Origin: Mycobacterium syngnathidarum
Lineage (GTDB): Bacteria > Actinomycetota > Actinomycetes > Mycobacteriales > Mycobacteriaceae
Direction: 5' to 3'
Length of the DNA: 64,000 nucleotides
NCBI RefSeq assembly: GCF_001942625.1
Contig: NZ_MLCL01000023.1
Location: forward strand, 1-64,000
Under the pieces are notes generated by a model. It searched no databases. It saw only the letters and a list, made by a program, of their open reading frames with translations, and had not been told where the DNA came from. Below are positions 25,397-35,047 of the stretch, one piece after another (the stretch's first letter is position 1; each line of letters begins with the position of its first letter). A program made the translations under genes and the position numbers.

Positions 25397-26599
25397 TCAC
25401 ACGATCTCGTCTGCCCGCAAGCCGGCTATCTGCGCTGCGTCGTAACCGATCTCGGCGAGCACCTCATCGGTGTGCTCACCCAGCAGCGGAGCCCGTCGGC
25501 GGATCGTCCCCGGCGTCGCCGACATCCGGAACGGAGTTTCGATGATCGGCACGTCGCGCGACGCACCCGGGTACGGCACCCGCTGCAGGTAACCCATGGC
25601 CTGCACATGCGGATCATCGAGCACGTCCTGGGTGGAATGTAACGGAGCGGCAGGCATTTTCGCCTTCTCCAACAGCTCCAGGACTTCGGCTTTGGTCTTG
25701 TCGGCACACCACGCGGCCATGATGTCGTTGAGGATGTCGCCGTTGGCCCAGCGGGTGTCGTCGTTGGCGAACCGCGGATCGTCGAACAGTTCTTCGCGAC
25801 CCACCAAGCGGCACCACCGTTTGAACATCGGCTGGCCCGCGACCTGCAGCAATACCCACTGGTCGTCGGCCGTGCGATAGAGATCGCACGGCGCCACCGA
25901 CGCACCCCTGTTGCCCATCCGGGGCTTGTCCACCTGCAGCAGCTCGCGTTCGATCAGGAACGCGTTCGACAGCATCAGCGCAGTGGGCAGCAGGGCACCC
26001 TCGACGTGCTGGCCCTCACCGGTCTTGTCGCGGTGATACAGCGCCATCATGACCCCGATCGCCAGCGTGAGCGCGGTGCCGAAATCCGCGTAGGGCACCA
26101 CCGTTCGGATGGGCTGATCGGGCAGGCCCTGCCGGTAGACCGCACCGGACATCACCTGCCCGGCGCCGTCGAAGCCGATCTTCTCGCTGTACGGGCCGCC
26201 CTCACCGTAAGCCGTCGCACTGGCCAGGATAATGTCGGGCTTGACCGTCTTGAGGGTCTCGTAATCCAGGCCGCTCGCGCGCATTCCGGCTGCCGGCATG
26301 TTGGCGATCACGATGTCGGCCTGCGCCACCAGACGGCGGGTGATCTCGGCACCCTCGGCCGTGGTGGAGTCCAGCGTGAGTGAGCGCTTGTTGCGGTTGC
26401 ACTGCAGGAACGTGCCGCCCTCGCCGCCCTCGGTGACGGCCTGCACCCAACGGTCTTCCCCGCCTTCGCGTTTCTCCACCCGCAACACGTCGGCACCCAT
26501 GTCGGCCAGGATCGCGCTGCACCACGGCGCGGCGATGAACCGGCCGTAGTCGAGCACCCGGATCCCACTGAGAACCCCTGGAACGCCTGCCACGCTCAC
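25397..26599 (-). CDS. Family III CoA-transferase (CaiB/BaiF)
   Basis: Encodes 400 residues. Family signatures are RVLDYGRFIAAPWCSAILADMGADVLRVE at the N-terminus, CNRNKRSLTLD, and the catalytic Asp at about residue 144 (EKIGFDGAGQVMSGAV). It moves CoA between a donor thioester and a free acid, so it could activate the pathway substrate without ATP. It is separated from the upstream GntR gene by a strong hairpin. Its neighbours (dehydrogenase, thiolase, SDR) make a complete beta-oxidation set. Confidence 0.88.
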   Translation of the reverse strand: MSVAGVPGVLSGIRVLDYGRFIAAPWCSAILADMGADVLRVEKREGGEDRWVQAVTEGGEGGTFLQCNRNKRSLTLDSTTAEGAEITRRLVAQADIVIANMPAAGMRASGLDYETLKTVKPDIILASATAYGEGGPYSEKIGFDGAGQVMSGAVYRQGLPDQPIRTVVPYADFGTALTLAIGVMMALYHRDKTGEGQHVEGALLPTALMLSNAFLIERELLQVDKPRMGNRGASVAPCDLYRTADDQWVLLQVAGQPMFKRWCRLVGREELFDDPRFANDDTRWANGDILNDIMAAWCADKTKAEVLELLEKAKMPAAPLHSTQDVLDDPHVQAMGYLQRVPYPGASRDVPIIETPFRMSATPGTIRRRAPLLGEHTDEVLAEIGYDAAQIAGLRADEIV

Positions 26600-26612
26600 T
26601 CACCTTCCTTCG

Positions 26613-26672
26613 GCGAGCAGACGCAAACTCGCACACTTTTGCACCGAAATGTGCGAGTTTGCGTCTGCTCGC
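26613..26672. terminator. Perfect 23-bp stem hairpin
   Basis: The arm GCGAGCAGACGCAAACTCGC plus ACA (26613-26635) is perfectly repeated in inverse at 26650-26672 around a 14-base loop. It lies between the GntR gene and the CoA-transferase gene, both on the minus strand. It could terminate or attenuate read-through from GntR, or be a dispersed mycobacterial palindromic element. The CoA-transferase would then need its own promoter, or would depend on partial read-through. Confidence 0.7.
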
Positions 26673-26682
26673 GGGTCATTCG

Positions 26683-27357
26683 CTACTCCAACACACCAAG
26701 CCGGTCGAGGTGATCGCTCAGCGGTTTGGAGGCCGCACACAGATGCTCGGCCATGGCGTCGCGGGCCGCATCCCCGTCGCGTTCCTTGAGCGCGGCCAGG
26801 ATCCGGCGGTGGTCGTGGGTGGACTGCTCGGGCCAGCCTTCGACCGTCGGATACACCGATTCCAGTGCGTACCGGGTGATCTGGGACATCAACTGGGCCA
26901 ATTTCGGCGACTCGGCCGCCCGGTTCACGCCGCGATGGAACGCGTGGTTGAGCCGGACGGCGGCGTCATGGTCGTCGCGTGCATAGGCGTCCTCCAGCTC
27001 CTGCTGGATCCGGTCGAGTTCGTCGAGCTGGCCGTCGCTGATCTGGCCCGCGGCGCGTAGGGCCAACTGCCCGCCGATGTGCGCCTGCACGCCGGCCACG
27101 TCGTCGATGTCGCGCCGGGTGACCGGCAGCACCAGGAACCCGCGGCGGGGCTGCTGGGTCAGCAGCCCCTCGGTGCGAAGGCCGAACAACGCCTCGCGCA
27201 CCGGGGTCACGCTGATCCCCAGCTCGGCCGCGAGCTGTTCGAGCCGGATGTAGTTCCCCGCCGGATAGGTGCCGTCGAAGATCCTCCGCCGGATCAGCCG
27301 CGCCACATCCTCGGCCAGCTGTGGCCGCGCAGCGAAATCGGGTATCGACACAGTCAA
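26683..27357 (-). CDS. GntR-family regulator, FCD subfamily
   Basis: Encodes 224 residues, from a TTG overlapping the upstream stop (TTGA); a GTG two codons later is equally possible. The winged helix reads VARLIRRRIFDGTYPAGNYI, then LGISVTPVREALFGLRTEGL (about residues 18-65). The FCD domain contains LNHAFHRGVNRAAES and DHRRILAALKERDGDAARDAMAEH. It is the fourth gene of SDR-thiolase-dehydrogenase-GntR and likely represses this set and the divergent one in response to a pathway acid or CoA ester. Confidence 0.85.
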   Translation of the reverse strand: MTVSIPDFAARPQLAEDVARLIRRRIFDGTYPAGNYIRLEQLAAELGISVTPVREALFGLRTEGLLTQQPRRGFLVLPVTRRDIDDVAGVQAHIGGQLALRAAGQISDGQLDELDRIQQELEDAYARDDHDAAVRLNHAFHRGVNRAAESPKLAQLMSQITRYALESVYPTVEGWPEQSTHDHRRILAALKERDGDAARDAMAEHLCAASKPLSDHLDRLGVLE

Positions 27358-28547
27358 ACCCGATAGTCGGACAACAGTCGCTTGCTGATGATGTTCTTCT
27401 GGATCTCGCTGGTGCCCTCACCGATCAGCAGGAACGGAGCGTCGCGCATCAACCGCTCGATCTCGTACTCCTTGGAGTAGCCGTACCCACCGTGGATCCG
27501 GAAGCTCTGCTGGGTCACCTCCGAACAGAACTCGCTGGCCATGTATTTCGCCATCCCGGCCGCCACGTCGTTGCGCTCACCGGAGTCCTTGAGCCGCGCG
27601 GCGTTGACCATCATCAGGTGAGCAGCCTCGACTTTGGTTGCCATCTCAGCCAATTGGAAGGCCACCGCCTGGTGCTCGGCGATCGGTTTGCCGAACGTCT
27701 CGCGCTGCTGCGCGTAGCGGACCGCCAGCTCGAAGGCGCGGATGCCGACCCCACAGGCGCGGGCAGAGACGTTGACGCGGCCCACCTCGACGCCGTCCAT
27801 CATCTGGAAGAAGCCCTGGCCGGTGGCGCCACCGAGCACGTCGTCCGCGTTGGCGCGGTAACCGTCGAAGATCAGCTCGGTGGTGTCGATGCCCTTGTAG
27901 CCCAGCTTGTCAAGCTTGCCGGGGATCGTCAGCCCGGGGACCACTTCGCCGAAACCAGTGGGCTTTTCGACGAGGAATGCGGTCAGGTTGCGGTGCGGCT
28001 TGTCAGCGCCCTCATCGGTGCGCACCAGTGTGGCCACCAGCGTAGAACTGCCGCCGTTGGTCAGCCACATCTTCTGACCGTCGATCGTGTACGTGCCGTC
28101 GTCGTTCTTCTTGGCCCGGGTCCGGATCGCCGCCACATCCGAGCCCAGTTCGGGCTCCGACATCGAGAACGCGCCGCGGGTCTCGCCGGTGGCCATGCGT
28201 GGCAGAAACTTCTGCTTCTGGGCTTCGGTTCCGTGCTGCCGGATCATGTAGGCGACGATGAAGTGGGTGTTGATCACCCCGGATACGCTCATCCAGCCGC
28301 GGGCGAGCTCCTCGACGCACAGCGCGTAGGTCAGCAGCGATTCGCCGAGGCCGCCGTACTCCTCGGGAATCATCAGCCCGAACAGGCCCATGTCCTTCAT
28401 CTGGTCGACGATGGCCTGGGGGTAGGCGTCGGAGTGCTCGAGCTCCTGGGCCGTGGGAATGACCTCTTTGTCGACGAATTGCCTTACTGTCGACACGATC
28501 TCGGTCTGGAACTCGGTCAACCCGAGCGTCTGGGCAAGTTTGGTCAT
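27354..28547 (-). CDS. Acyl-CoA dehydrogenase (classical type)
   Basis: Encodes 397 residues from an ATG that overlaps the thiolase stop by 4 bp; the longer open frame is not used. Motifs: FSMSEPELGSDVAAIRTRA (FAD loop), GQKMWLTNG, and the C-terminal LIGEGTSEIQKNIISKRLL with the catalytic Glu of the EGT motif. This is a canonical homotetrameric enzyme introducing the 2,3 double bond. No hydratase gene is in this unit, so the hydration step must come from elsewhere in the region. Confidence 0.9.
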   Translation of the reverse strand: MTKLAQTLGLTEFQTEIVSTVRQFVDKEVIPTAQELEHSDAYPQAIVDQMKDMGLFGLMIPEEYGGLGESLLTYALCVEELARGWMSVSGVINTHFIVAYMIRQHGTEAQKQKFLPRMATGETRGAFSMSEPELGSDVAAIRTRAKKNDDGTYTIDGQKMWLTNGGSSTLVATLVRTDEGADKPHRNLTAFLVEKPTGFGEVVPGLTIPGKLDKLGYKGIDTTELIFDGYRANADDVLGGATGQGFFQMMDGVEVGRVNVSARACGVGIRAFELAVRYAQQRETFGKPIAEHQAVAFQLAEMATKVEAAHLMMVNAARLKDSGERNDVAAGMAKYMASEFCSEVTQQSFRIHGGYGYSKEYEIERLMRDAPFLLIGEGTSEIQKNIISKRLLSDYRV

Positions 28548-29764
28548 GGGGTCACCCTTTCGAACACAGCGGCCAGACCCTGGCCACCGCCGATGCACAT
28601 GGTCTCCAGCCCGTACCGGGCCTGGCGCCGGTCCAGTTCCCGGGCCAGCGTGGCGAGCATCCGCCCACCGGTCGCCCCCACCGGATGCCCCAGCGAAATC
28701 CCGGAGCCCCGGACGTTGGTGCGCTCGAAGTCGGCCTCTCCGAACTTCCACTCCTTCGTCACCGCCAGTGCCTGCGCGGCGAACGCCTCGTTGAGTTCGA
28801 TGAGGTCGATGTCGCTCAGTTGCAGATCGGCCTTGGCCAGGGCCGCCTCGGTCGCCGGCACCGGTCCGATGCCCATCACGTTGGGCGCGACGCCCGCCGA
28901 ACCCCACGACACCATCCGCACCAGCGGCCGCAGGCCCAGCTCGGCGGCCTTCTCCGGGGTGGTCACGATGCACATGGACGCGGCATCGTTCTGCCCGCTG
29001 GAGTTGCCCGCGGTCACGGTAGATTCCGGATCCTGCTTGAGCAGAACGGGTTTGAGCTTGGCCAGCGCCTCGACCGTGGTGTCGGCGCGCGGGTGCTCGT
29101 CGGCGTCGATGACGGTTTCGCCCTTACGGTCGCGGACGGTGACGGGAATGATCTCTTCAGCCAGAACCCCGGATTCCTGGGCCGCCACCGCGCTGCGATG
29201 TGAGCGCACCGCGAGCTCGTCCTGCTCAGCCCGGGTTATGCCGTACTCGCGGCGCAGGTTCTCGGCGGTCTCAAGCATGCCGCCCGGCACGGGATAGAAC
29301 TGCCCACCGGCCGTGGTGCGTCCCCGCGCCAGCCCGTCATGGATCTGCACGCCGCTGCGGGCCCCGCCCCAACGCATGTCGGTGGAGTAGAACGCCACGT
29401 TGCTCATGCTCTCGGCGCCACCGGCCACCACGAGATCGTTGTCGCCGCTGCGGACCTGCAGGCAGGCCTGGATGACGGCCTGCAGACCCGAGCCGCATCG
29501 GCGGTCGACTTGCATTCCAGGAACCGTCACCGGCAGGCCGGCGTCGAGCGCCACGACGCGGCCGATGGCCGGGGCCTCGCTGTTGGGATAGCAGTGCCCC
29601 AGGATCACATCCTGCACCTGCTCGGGTGCCACGCCGGTGCGTTCCAGCAGTCCCCTGAGCGCGACGACACCGAGTTCGACGGCGGTCAGCGACGCGAACA
29701 TGCCGCCGTAGCGGCCGATCGGGGTGCGGACCGGTTCGCAGATGACCGCCTCGCGGGTCGTCAT
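28544..29764 (-). CDS. Thiolase (acetyl-CoA C-acyltransferase)
   Basis: Encodes 406 residues. Nucleophile Cys in [13 protein letters not shown] (about residue 90), [22 protein letters not shown] with the active-site His, and [10 protein letters not shown] with the second Cys. This is a complete degradative thiolase of the FadA/PaaJ type. It overlaps the SDR gene upstream and the dehydrogenase downstream, each by 4 bp. Confidence 0.92.
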   Translation of the reverse strand: MTTREAVICEPVRTPIGRYGGMFASLTAVELGVVALRGLLERTGVAPEQVQDVILGHCYPNSEAPAIGRVVALDAGLPVTVPGMQVDRRCGSGLQAVIQACLQVRSGDNDLVVAGGAESMSNVAFYSTDMRWGGARSGVQIHDGLARGRTTAGGQFYPVPGGMLETAENLRREYGITRAEQDELAVRSHRSAVAAQESGVLAEEIIPVTVRDRKGETVIDADEHPRADTTVEALAKLKPVLLKQDPESTVTAGNSSGQNDAASMCIVTTPEKAAELGLRPLVRMVSWGSAGVAPNVMGIGPVPATEAALAKADLQLSDIDLIELNEAFAAQALAVTKEWKFGEADFERTNVRGSGISLGHPVGATGGRMLATLARELDRRQARYGLETMCIGGGQGLAAVFERVTP

Positions 29765-30501
29765 ACGTGCCGACCGCCCGTCACCTCGAGCACGGTGCCG
29801 GTCATGTACGACGACAAGTCGCTCGCCAAGAACAGCGCGACCTTGGCCACCTCGTCGGGTTCGCCGGCCCGGCCCATCGGGATCTCGGCCAGCTTCTGAT
29901 CCCAGATCCGTTGGGGCATGGCCTCGGTCATCGCCGAGCGGATCAGCCCCGGCTGGATGGCGTTGACGCGGACCCCGAGGTGCGCAAGTTCCTTGGCCGA
30001 CGCCTTCGTCATGCCGACGATGCCGGCCTTGGCCGCCGAGTAGTTGGTCTGGCCGACCAGGCCGACCTTGCCCGAGATCGAGGACATGTTGACGATCGCG
30101 CCGCGCGTGTTCTCCCGCATGATCGCCGCGGCCGACTTGGTGCCGTTCCAGGTGCCCTTCAGGTGCACCGCGATGACCTGATCGAACTGCTCTTCGGTCA
30201 TCTTCCGCAAGGTGGCATCACGGGTGATGCCCGCGTTGTTCACCATGATGTCCAGCCCACCGAACCGCTCGACGGCGGCCTGCACGAGGGCGTCGACCTC
30301 GGCGGACGAGGTCACGTCGCAACGCACCGCGGTCGCCACTTCGGGTCCGCCGAGTTCCTGGGCGGCCGCCTCGGTCGCCTCCAGGTTCACGTCACCCAGC
30401 ACCACCCGGGCGCCCTCGCCGATGAAGCGCTTCGCGATGGCCAGGCCCAGACCCTGGGCACCGCCTGTCACCACTGCAGTCTGACCGGTCAGCAACGACA
30501 C
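29761..30501 (-). CDS. FabG-like short-chain dehydrogenase (3-oxoacyl reductase type)
   Basis: Encodes 246 residues from a GTG at 30501 preceded by AGGTGA; the longer frame upstream adds non-conserved residues. Motifs: VTGGAQGLG (11-19), NNAG (88-91), catalytic Ser in NMSSISG, Tyr154 and Lys158 (YSAAK), and a C-terminal [14 protein letters not shown]. It would oxidise 3-hydroxyacyl-CoA to 3-oxoacyl-CoA ahead of the adjacent thiolase. It leads the minus-strand operon, divergent from the dehydrogenase at 30616. Confidence 0.88.
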   Translation of the reverse strand: MSLLTGQTAVVTGGAQGLGLAIAKRFIGEGARVVLGDVNLEATEAAAQELGGPEVATAVRCDVTSSAEVDALVQAAVERFGGLDIMVNNAGITRDATLRKMTEEQFDQVIAVHLKGTWNGTKSAAAIMRENTRGAIVNMSSISGKVGLVGQTNYSAAKAGIVGMTKASAKELAHLGVRVNAIQPGLIRSAMTEAMPQRIWDQKLAEIPMGRAGEPDEVAKVALFLASDLSSYMTGTVLEVTGGRHV

Positions 30502-30547
30502 CTGATCACCTAACTTTCGATCCCGGGGGCTCTGTCTGAGCCAGATC

Positions 30548-30566
30548 ATATTTCATATACGATATT
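30548..30566. promoter_or_regulatory. AT-rich divergent promoter/operator region
   Basis: This is an AT-rich island in GC-rich DNA containing the imperfect palindrome TCATATACGA (8 of 10 positions symmetric) and a TACGAT hexamer usable as a -10 box towards the plus-strand dehydrogenase. It lies 47 bp upstream of the minus-strand SDR start and 50 bp upstream of the plus-strand start. It is a natural site for the GntR encoded at 26683. Confidence 0.45.
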
Positions 30567-30615
30567 GGAGATTCATCGCCCCCGCGGATCCCGCGCGACG
30601 AAATGGAGCTCACCT

Positions 30616-31797
30616 GTGACCACCACCGCGGCCACGTCCGAAGTCAGTGACGAGGACTTCGCCGAGATCCTGGCGCAGACCCGCAGCTTCATCCGCTCCG
30701 CCGTGGTGCCCCGCGAGAACGAGATCCTGGCCACCGACCAGGTGCCCGATGATCTGCGCGAGCAGGCCAAGAACATGGGGTTGTTCGGATACGCGATCCC
30801 CCAGCAGTGGGGTGGCCTCGGCCTCAACCTGGCCCAAGATGTCGAACTGGCAATGGAATTCGGTTACACGTCGCTGGCGTTGCGGTCGATGTTCGGCACC
30901 AACAACGGCATCGCCGGGCAGGTACTGGTGGGGTTCGGCTCTGATGAACAGAAGTCCCGGTGGCTGGAGGGCATCGCTTCCGGCGACGTCGTCGCCTCGT
31001 TCACCCTGACCGAGCCCGGCGCCGGATCCAACCCCGCAGGCCTGCGCACCAAGGCCGTTCGCGACGGGGACGACTGGGTCATCGACGGTCAGAAGCGGTT
31101 CATCACCAACGCACCCACCGCGAACTTGTTCGTGGTGTTCGCCCGGACCCGCCCTGCCGACACCGACGGACCCGGTATCGCAGTTTTCCTGGTCCCTGCC
31201 GATGCTCCCGGTGTGGAAGTCGGCGTAAAGGACGCCAAGATGGGCCAAGAAGGGGCCTGGACCGCCGACGTCACCTTCACCGACGTGCGGGTGCCGAAGA
31301 GCGCACTCGTGGGCGGCAGCGAGGATGTCGGCTACCGCGCCGCGATGACCTCCCTGGCCCGCGGCCGTGTCCACATCGCTGCGCTGGCGGTGGGATCTGC
31401 CCAGCGCGCGCTCGACGAGTCAGTCGCCTACGCCGCAGCGGCCACCCAGGGTGGCCAACCGATCGGCAGCTTTCAGTTGGTGCAGGCGATGATCGCCGAC
31501 CAGCAGACCGGAGTGATGGCCGGCCGGGCACTGGTGCGCGACGCCGCGGCCAAGTGGGTGTCAGGTGAGGACCGCCGCATCGCCCCCTCGGCAGCAAAGC
31601 TGTTCTGCACCGAAATGGCAGGCAACGTAGCCGATCTCGCGGTACAGATCCACGGCGGTACCGGCTACATGCGCGAGGTCCCGGTCGAACGCATCTACCG
31701 GGAAGTCCGACTGCTGCGCCTCTACGAGGGCACCAGTGAGATCCAACGACTCATCATCGGCGGCGGGCTGGTCAAGGCCGCCCAGCGCCAGCACTGA
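30616..31797 (+). CDS. Acyl-CoA dehydrogenase (classical type)
   Basis: Encodes 393 residues from a GTG with GGAG 7 bases upstream (MTTTAATSEVSDED); an ATG at 30565 lies in the promoter region and is unlikely. Motifs: FTLTEPGAGSNPAGLRTKA, GQKRFITNAP and the C-terminal LRLYEGTSEIQRLIIGGGL with the catalytic Glu. It is the first gene of a dehydrogenase-SDR-FadD operon, divergent from a second dehydrogenase-thiolase unit. Confidence 0.9.
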   Translation: MTTTAATSEVSDEDFAEILAQTRSFIRSAVVPRENEILATDQVPDDLREQAKNMGLFGYAIPQQWGGLGLNLAQDVELAMEFGYTSLALRSMFGTNNGIAGQVLVGFGSDEQKSRWLEGIASGDVVASFTLTEPGAGSNPAGLRTKAVRDGDDWVIDGQKRFITNAPTANLFVVFARTRPADTDGPGIAVFLVPADAPGVEVGVKDAKMGQEGAWTADVTFTDVRVPKSALVGGSEDVGYRAAMTSLARGRVHIAALAVGSAQRALDESVAYAAAATQGGQPIGSFQLVQAMIADQQTGVMAGRALVRDAAAKWVSGEDRRIAPSAAKLFCTEMAGNVADLAVQIHGGTGYMREVPVERIYREVRLLRLYEGTSEIQRLIIGGGLVKAAQRQH

Positions 31798-31823
31798 ATC
31801 CGCATACTCACCAAGGAGAATCC

Positions 31824-32645
31824 ATGACTGAACGGCTCGCCGGAAAAGTCGCGTTCATCACCGGAGCTGCCCGCGGGCAGGGACGTGCCCACGCGGTTCG
31901 CATGGCCAAAGAGGGCGCCGACATCATCGCCGTGGATATCGCCGGGCCACTGCCGCCGAGCGTGCCCTACGACTCGGCCACCCCTGAAGACCTGGACGAG
32001 ACCGTGCGCTTGGTTGAGGCCACCGGAAAGCGCATCATCGCCACCGCCGCCGACACCCGCGACCACGACGCGTTGAAGACCATCGTCGGCAAGGGCGTCG
32101 CCGAATTCGGTCGGCTCGACGTGATCGTCGCCAACGCCGGTATCACGGTGCCCGAACCATGGAACGACACCACCCCGGAGTCATTCCGGGACGTCATGGA
32201 CATCAACGTCACCGGCACCTGGAATACCGTGATGGCCGGTGCCCAGCACATCATCGACGGTGGCCGCGGCGGGTCGATCATCTTGATCAGCTCGGCCGCC
32301 GGCATCAAGATGCAGCCGTTCATGGTGCACTACACGGCCAGCAAGCACGCCGTCGCCGGCATGGCCCGGGCTTTCGCCGCAGAGTTGGGCAAGCACAAGA
32401 TCCGGGTGAACAGCCTGCACCCAGGCGCGGTCAACACCCCGATGGGAACCGGCGACATGCTGGCCGCGCTCAACCGGGCCAATGACACCAACCCCGGCCT
32501 GATGCAGATGGTGACTCCGTTCCTGCCGGATTACATCGCCGAACCCGAGGACATCGCCGACGCCGCGATCTGGCTGGCCAGCGACGAGTCACGCTACGTC
32601 ACCGCCAGCCGGGTGGCCGTCGACTTGGGCTCCACGCAGTTCTAG
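31824..32645 (+). CDS. Mycofactocin-coupled SDR-family oxidoreductase
   Basis: Encodes 273 residues, with AAGGAG 8 bases upstream of the ATG. Motifs: FITGAARGQGRAHAVRMAKE, NAG (127-129), SSAAG, HYTASKHAV with the catalytic Tyr and Lys, and a C-terminal VTASRVAVDLGSTQF. The TGAARGQGRAHA signature and the insertion after the second strand (VDIAGPLPPSVPYDSATPED) define the carveol dehydrogenase-like SDRs with non-exchangeable NAD(P), re-oxidised through mycofactocin. It would oxidise an alcohol made in the pathway. Confidence 0.9.
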   Translation: MTERLAGKVAFITGAARGQGRAHAVRMAKEGADIIAVDIAGPLPPSVPYDSATPEDLDETVRLVEATGKRIIATAADTRDHDALKTIVGKGVAEFGRLDVIVANAGITVPEPWNDTTPESFRDVMDINVTGTWNTVMAGAQHIIDGGRGGSIILISSAAGIKMQPFMVHYTASKHAVAGMARAFAAELGKHKIRVNSLHPGAVNTPMGTGDMLAALNRANDTNPGLMQMVTPFLPDYIAEPEDIADAAIWLASDESRYVTASRVAVDLGSTQF

Positions 32646-32651
32646 GCCGGC

Positions 32652-34130
32652 ATGTCCGCAGACTTCGCCGACAGTCTCGGCACCGGGCTGGACGCCTACG
32701 GTGACCGTCCGTTCATCGAGTTCGCCCGAAAGTGGTATACGGGCAACGAGATAACGCAGTTCATCGAGCGGGTCTCGGCTGCCTTGCGCGAGGCGGGTGT
32801 CGGGCCCGGCGAGCCGGTCGGCATCGTGGTGCGCAATCGCGTCGCGCACGCCGCGACGATCCTGGGTTTCATCGCGTCACGCCGCCCGGTGGTGATGATC
32901 TACTCGTACCAATCGGCCGCGGCGATTGCCCGCGACGCCCGGGATCTGGCGTTGCCGGCGATCGTCGCCGATCGCCAGGACTGGACACCGGAACTGAACG
33001 GTGCGCTGCAGACCGTCGGATCGGCCGGGATCTCGCTGTCGGGTGAACCACTCGGGGTCGGCGTGACCGCACCGCGACAACCGGGCAGCAGGCACGACCG
33101 GGCGCTGGAGCGGGCCGGGCTGCACATCCTGACCAGCGGTACCACCGGCCCGCCCAAGCGAATCCCGGTCGCCACCAATGTGCTTGCCCACACCGTGCTG
33201 AGCATGACGATCGGTGCGGGCACCGAGAGAGTGGACGACGACACCCCGCCGGCGCTGGTGTACTGGCCGTTCGGCAGCATCGGCGTCTGCCAGTTGCTGG
33301 CCGCACCGTGCTCCGGCAAGCGCATGGTGCTGTTGGAGAAGTTCCGAGTCGACGAGTGGGTCCGGGCCATCAAGACCTACCAAATCACCCGGGCGGGCGT
33401 GCAACCGGCGATCCTGCGGATGCTGTTGCAGGCTGATGTGCCTCCCGAAGATCTGGCATCGCTGGAGGGGCTGTCCGGGGGCTCCGGACCGTTGGAGCCG
33501 GGGTTGCGGGCGGAGTTCGAGGGTCGCTACGGCATACCCCTGCTGTGGGCCTACGGGGCAACCGAATTCGCGGGGTCGGTGTGCAGCTGGACACCCGAAC
33601 TGTACCGCCGATACGGCGCGGACAAGCCTGACAGCGTCGGACGGCCGCTGCCCGGCGTACGCGTGCGTATCGTCGATCCCGACACCGGCTCCGAAGTTCC
33701 GGCCGGTACCGTCGGACTACTCGAAGCCAGCGTCGAGGTGATCGGACCGGATTGGGTGCGCACCACTGATCTGGCCGCCATGGACGAAGACGGATTCCTC
33801 ACCGTGCACGGGCGCGGCGATGGCGCGATCAACCGTGGCGGCTTCAAGATCCTCCCGGAAACGGTACGCCGCGTGTTGATCTCACATCCCAGCGTGCTCG
33901 ACGCCTGCGTCGTCGGCGTTCCGGATGACCGCCTCGGCGCGGTGCCGTTCGCCGCGGTCGAACTTCGGCGGGATTCGGTCAAGCCCACCGAAGCCGAGTT
34001 GAAAGACCTCGTGCGCGAGTCACTCCCGAGCCATCACGTACCGGTGGCTGTGACCGTCGTCGATGCACTCCCCCGCAATGCCGCTCTCAAGGTGCGACCG
34101 GGAGACGTTGCGGCGCTGTACCGCACGTAA
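32652..34130 (+). CDS. Acyl-CoA synthetase (FadD-like)
   Basis: Encodes 492 residues. P-loop LHILTSGTTGPPKRIPVATN, AYGATEFAGSVCSW, RTTDLAAMDEDGFLTVHGRGDG, and the C-terminal LPRNAALKVRPGD with a Lys at the adenylation position. It is a paralogue of the synthetase at 18692 (same TSGTTGPPKR loop). It starts 6 bp after the SDR stop and ends 17 bp before the convergent hydrolase gene. Confidence 0.86.
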   Translation: MSADFADSLGTGLDAYGDRPFIEFARKWYTGNEITQFIERVSAALREAGVGPGEPVGIVVRNRVAHAATILGFIASRRPVVMIYSYQSAAAIARDARDLALPAIVADRQDWTPELNGALQTVGSAGISLSGEPLGVGVTAPRQPGSRHDRALERAGLHILTSGTTGPPKRIPVATNVLAHTVLSMTIGAGTERVDDDTPPALVYWPFGSIGVCQLLAAPCSGKRMVLLEKFRVDEWVRAIKTYQITRAGVQPAILRMLLQADVPPEDLASLEGLSGGSGPLEPGLRAEFEGRYGIPLLWAYGATEFAGSVCSWTPELYRRYGADKPDSVGRPLPGVRVRIVDPDTGSEVPAGTVGLLEASVEVIGPDWVRTTDLAAMDEDGFLTVHGRGDGAINRGGFKILPETVRRVLISHPSVLDACVVGVPDDRLGAVPFAAVELRRDSVKPTEAELKDLVRESLPSHHVPVAVTVVDALPRNAALKVRPGDVAALYRT

Positions 34131-34147
34131 CGTTCCCCCGCGAGCGC

Positions 34148-35047
34148 TCAAAGGTGAGCGGCCAGAAACTTCAGTTGGTCCTCGACAGCGGTGTCGAACC
34201 AGTCATGGCCCGGCCACACGTCGAAGTGATCGCACGGATAGTGGTGGACCTGAGCATGGGCCTGCACCGCCGTCTTCATCACCGAATTGGCCGGCACGAA
34301 CCGGTCGAAGTCGGCAATCTGAATCAGCACAGGACATTTCAGTGCTTTGGCCGCAGCACTCGTGCGGATCTGCACCAGCTCCATCCCGATCGCCGAATCC
34401 ACTTCATTGCGCCACGTCGGCCCGGCGATCGCGCTGTAGCTGTCGTACGCGCCGTCGAGGGCCAACGCGCCAGGCTCTCCCGGCTTGGCCGCCAGCGGCA
34501 TCAGCGTCGGTGCCCGACCCGCCGCCACCGCCACGCGACTTTTCAGACCCGCCAGTGTCCAGCGCAGCGCCGAGGCCACATCACGGTGTGCCACGGCCGC
34601 TCGACTGGCAGCCAGCCCACTGGTCAGCGGCGTCATCCCGATCACCGCGGCCACGTCGGCGCACTGAGCGGCCACCCGCAGGACATGGCTGCCCGAGAAG
34701 GACGATCCCCACAACACCACCTGCCGGCGGTCCACCCCCGGCAATTGTTGGGCCGCAGCGACCGCCGCACCGTAATCCGCCATCTGGCGCTCGACCGAAA
34801 CACTCTGCCGCGGTTGCCCGTCGGAAGCCCCGAAGCCGCGATAGTCAAAGGCCACCACGTCCAGACCGGCCGCGCTGAACCGTTCCGCGAACGGCTGCAG
34901 ACCGGAGTCCTTCGTACCGCCGAACCCGTGTGCCATCACCACCACCGGCCGTCCCGCAGGCCCGGCGAATCCGTCACCTTCCGCGCGGAAATGCCATCCA
35001 CTGCAGCGGTCTCCGGCCGAGTAGAACGCGAGCTCGGTGTAGGTCAT
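34148..35047 (-). CDS. Alpha/beta hydrolase
   Basis: Encodes 299 residues from an ATG that overlaps the monooxygenase stop by 4 bp. The oxyanion motif is AHGFGGTKDSGL, the nucleophile elbow is LWGSSFSGSHVL (a GxSxS variant with Ser for the last Gly), with Asp and His candidates in IADFDRFVPAN and CDHFDVWPGHDW. This is a soluble esterase/lactonase type. Coupled to a flavin monooxygenase, it could open the ester or lactone that a Baeyer-Villiger step produces. Confidence 0.82.
   Translation of the reverse strand: MTYTELAFYSAGDRCSGWHFRAEGDGFAGPAGRPVVVMAHGFGGTKDSGLQPFAERFSAAGLDVVAFDYRGFGASDGQPRQSVSVERQMADYGAAVAAAQQLPGVDRRQVVLWGSSFSGSHVLRVAAQCADVAAVIGMTPLTSGLAASRAAVAHRDVASALRWTLAGLKSRVAVAAGRAPTLMPLAAKPGEPGALALDGAYDSYSAIAGPTWRNEVDSAIGMELVQIRTSAAAKALKCPVLIQIADFDRFVPANSVMKTAVQAHAQVHHYPCDHFDVWPGHDWFDTAVEDQLKFLAAHL

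Noticed and set aside
27321..29297. 658-residue open frame on the plus strand opposite dehydrogenase and thiolase
   Set aside because: Antisense shadow without recognisable motifs.
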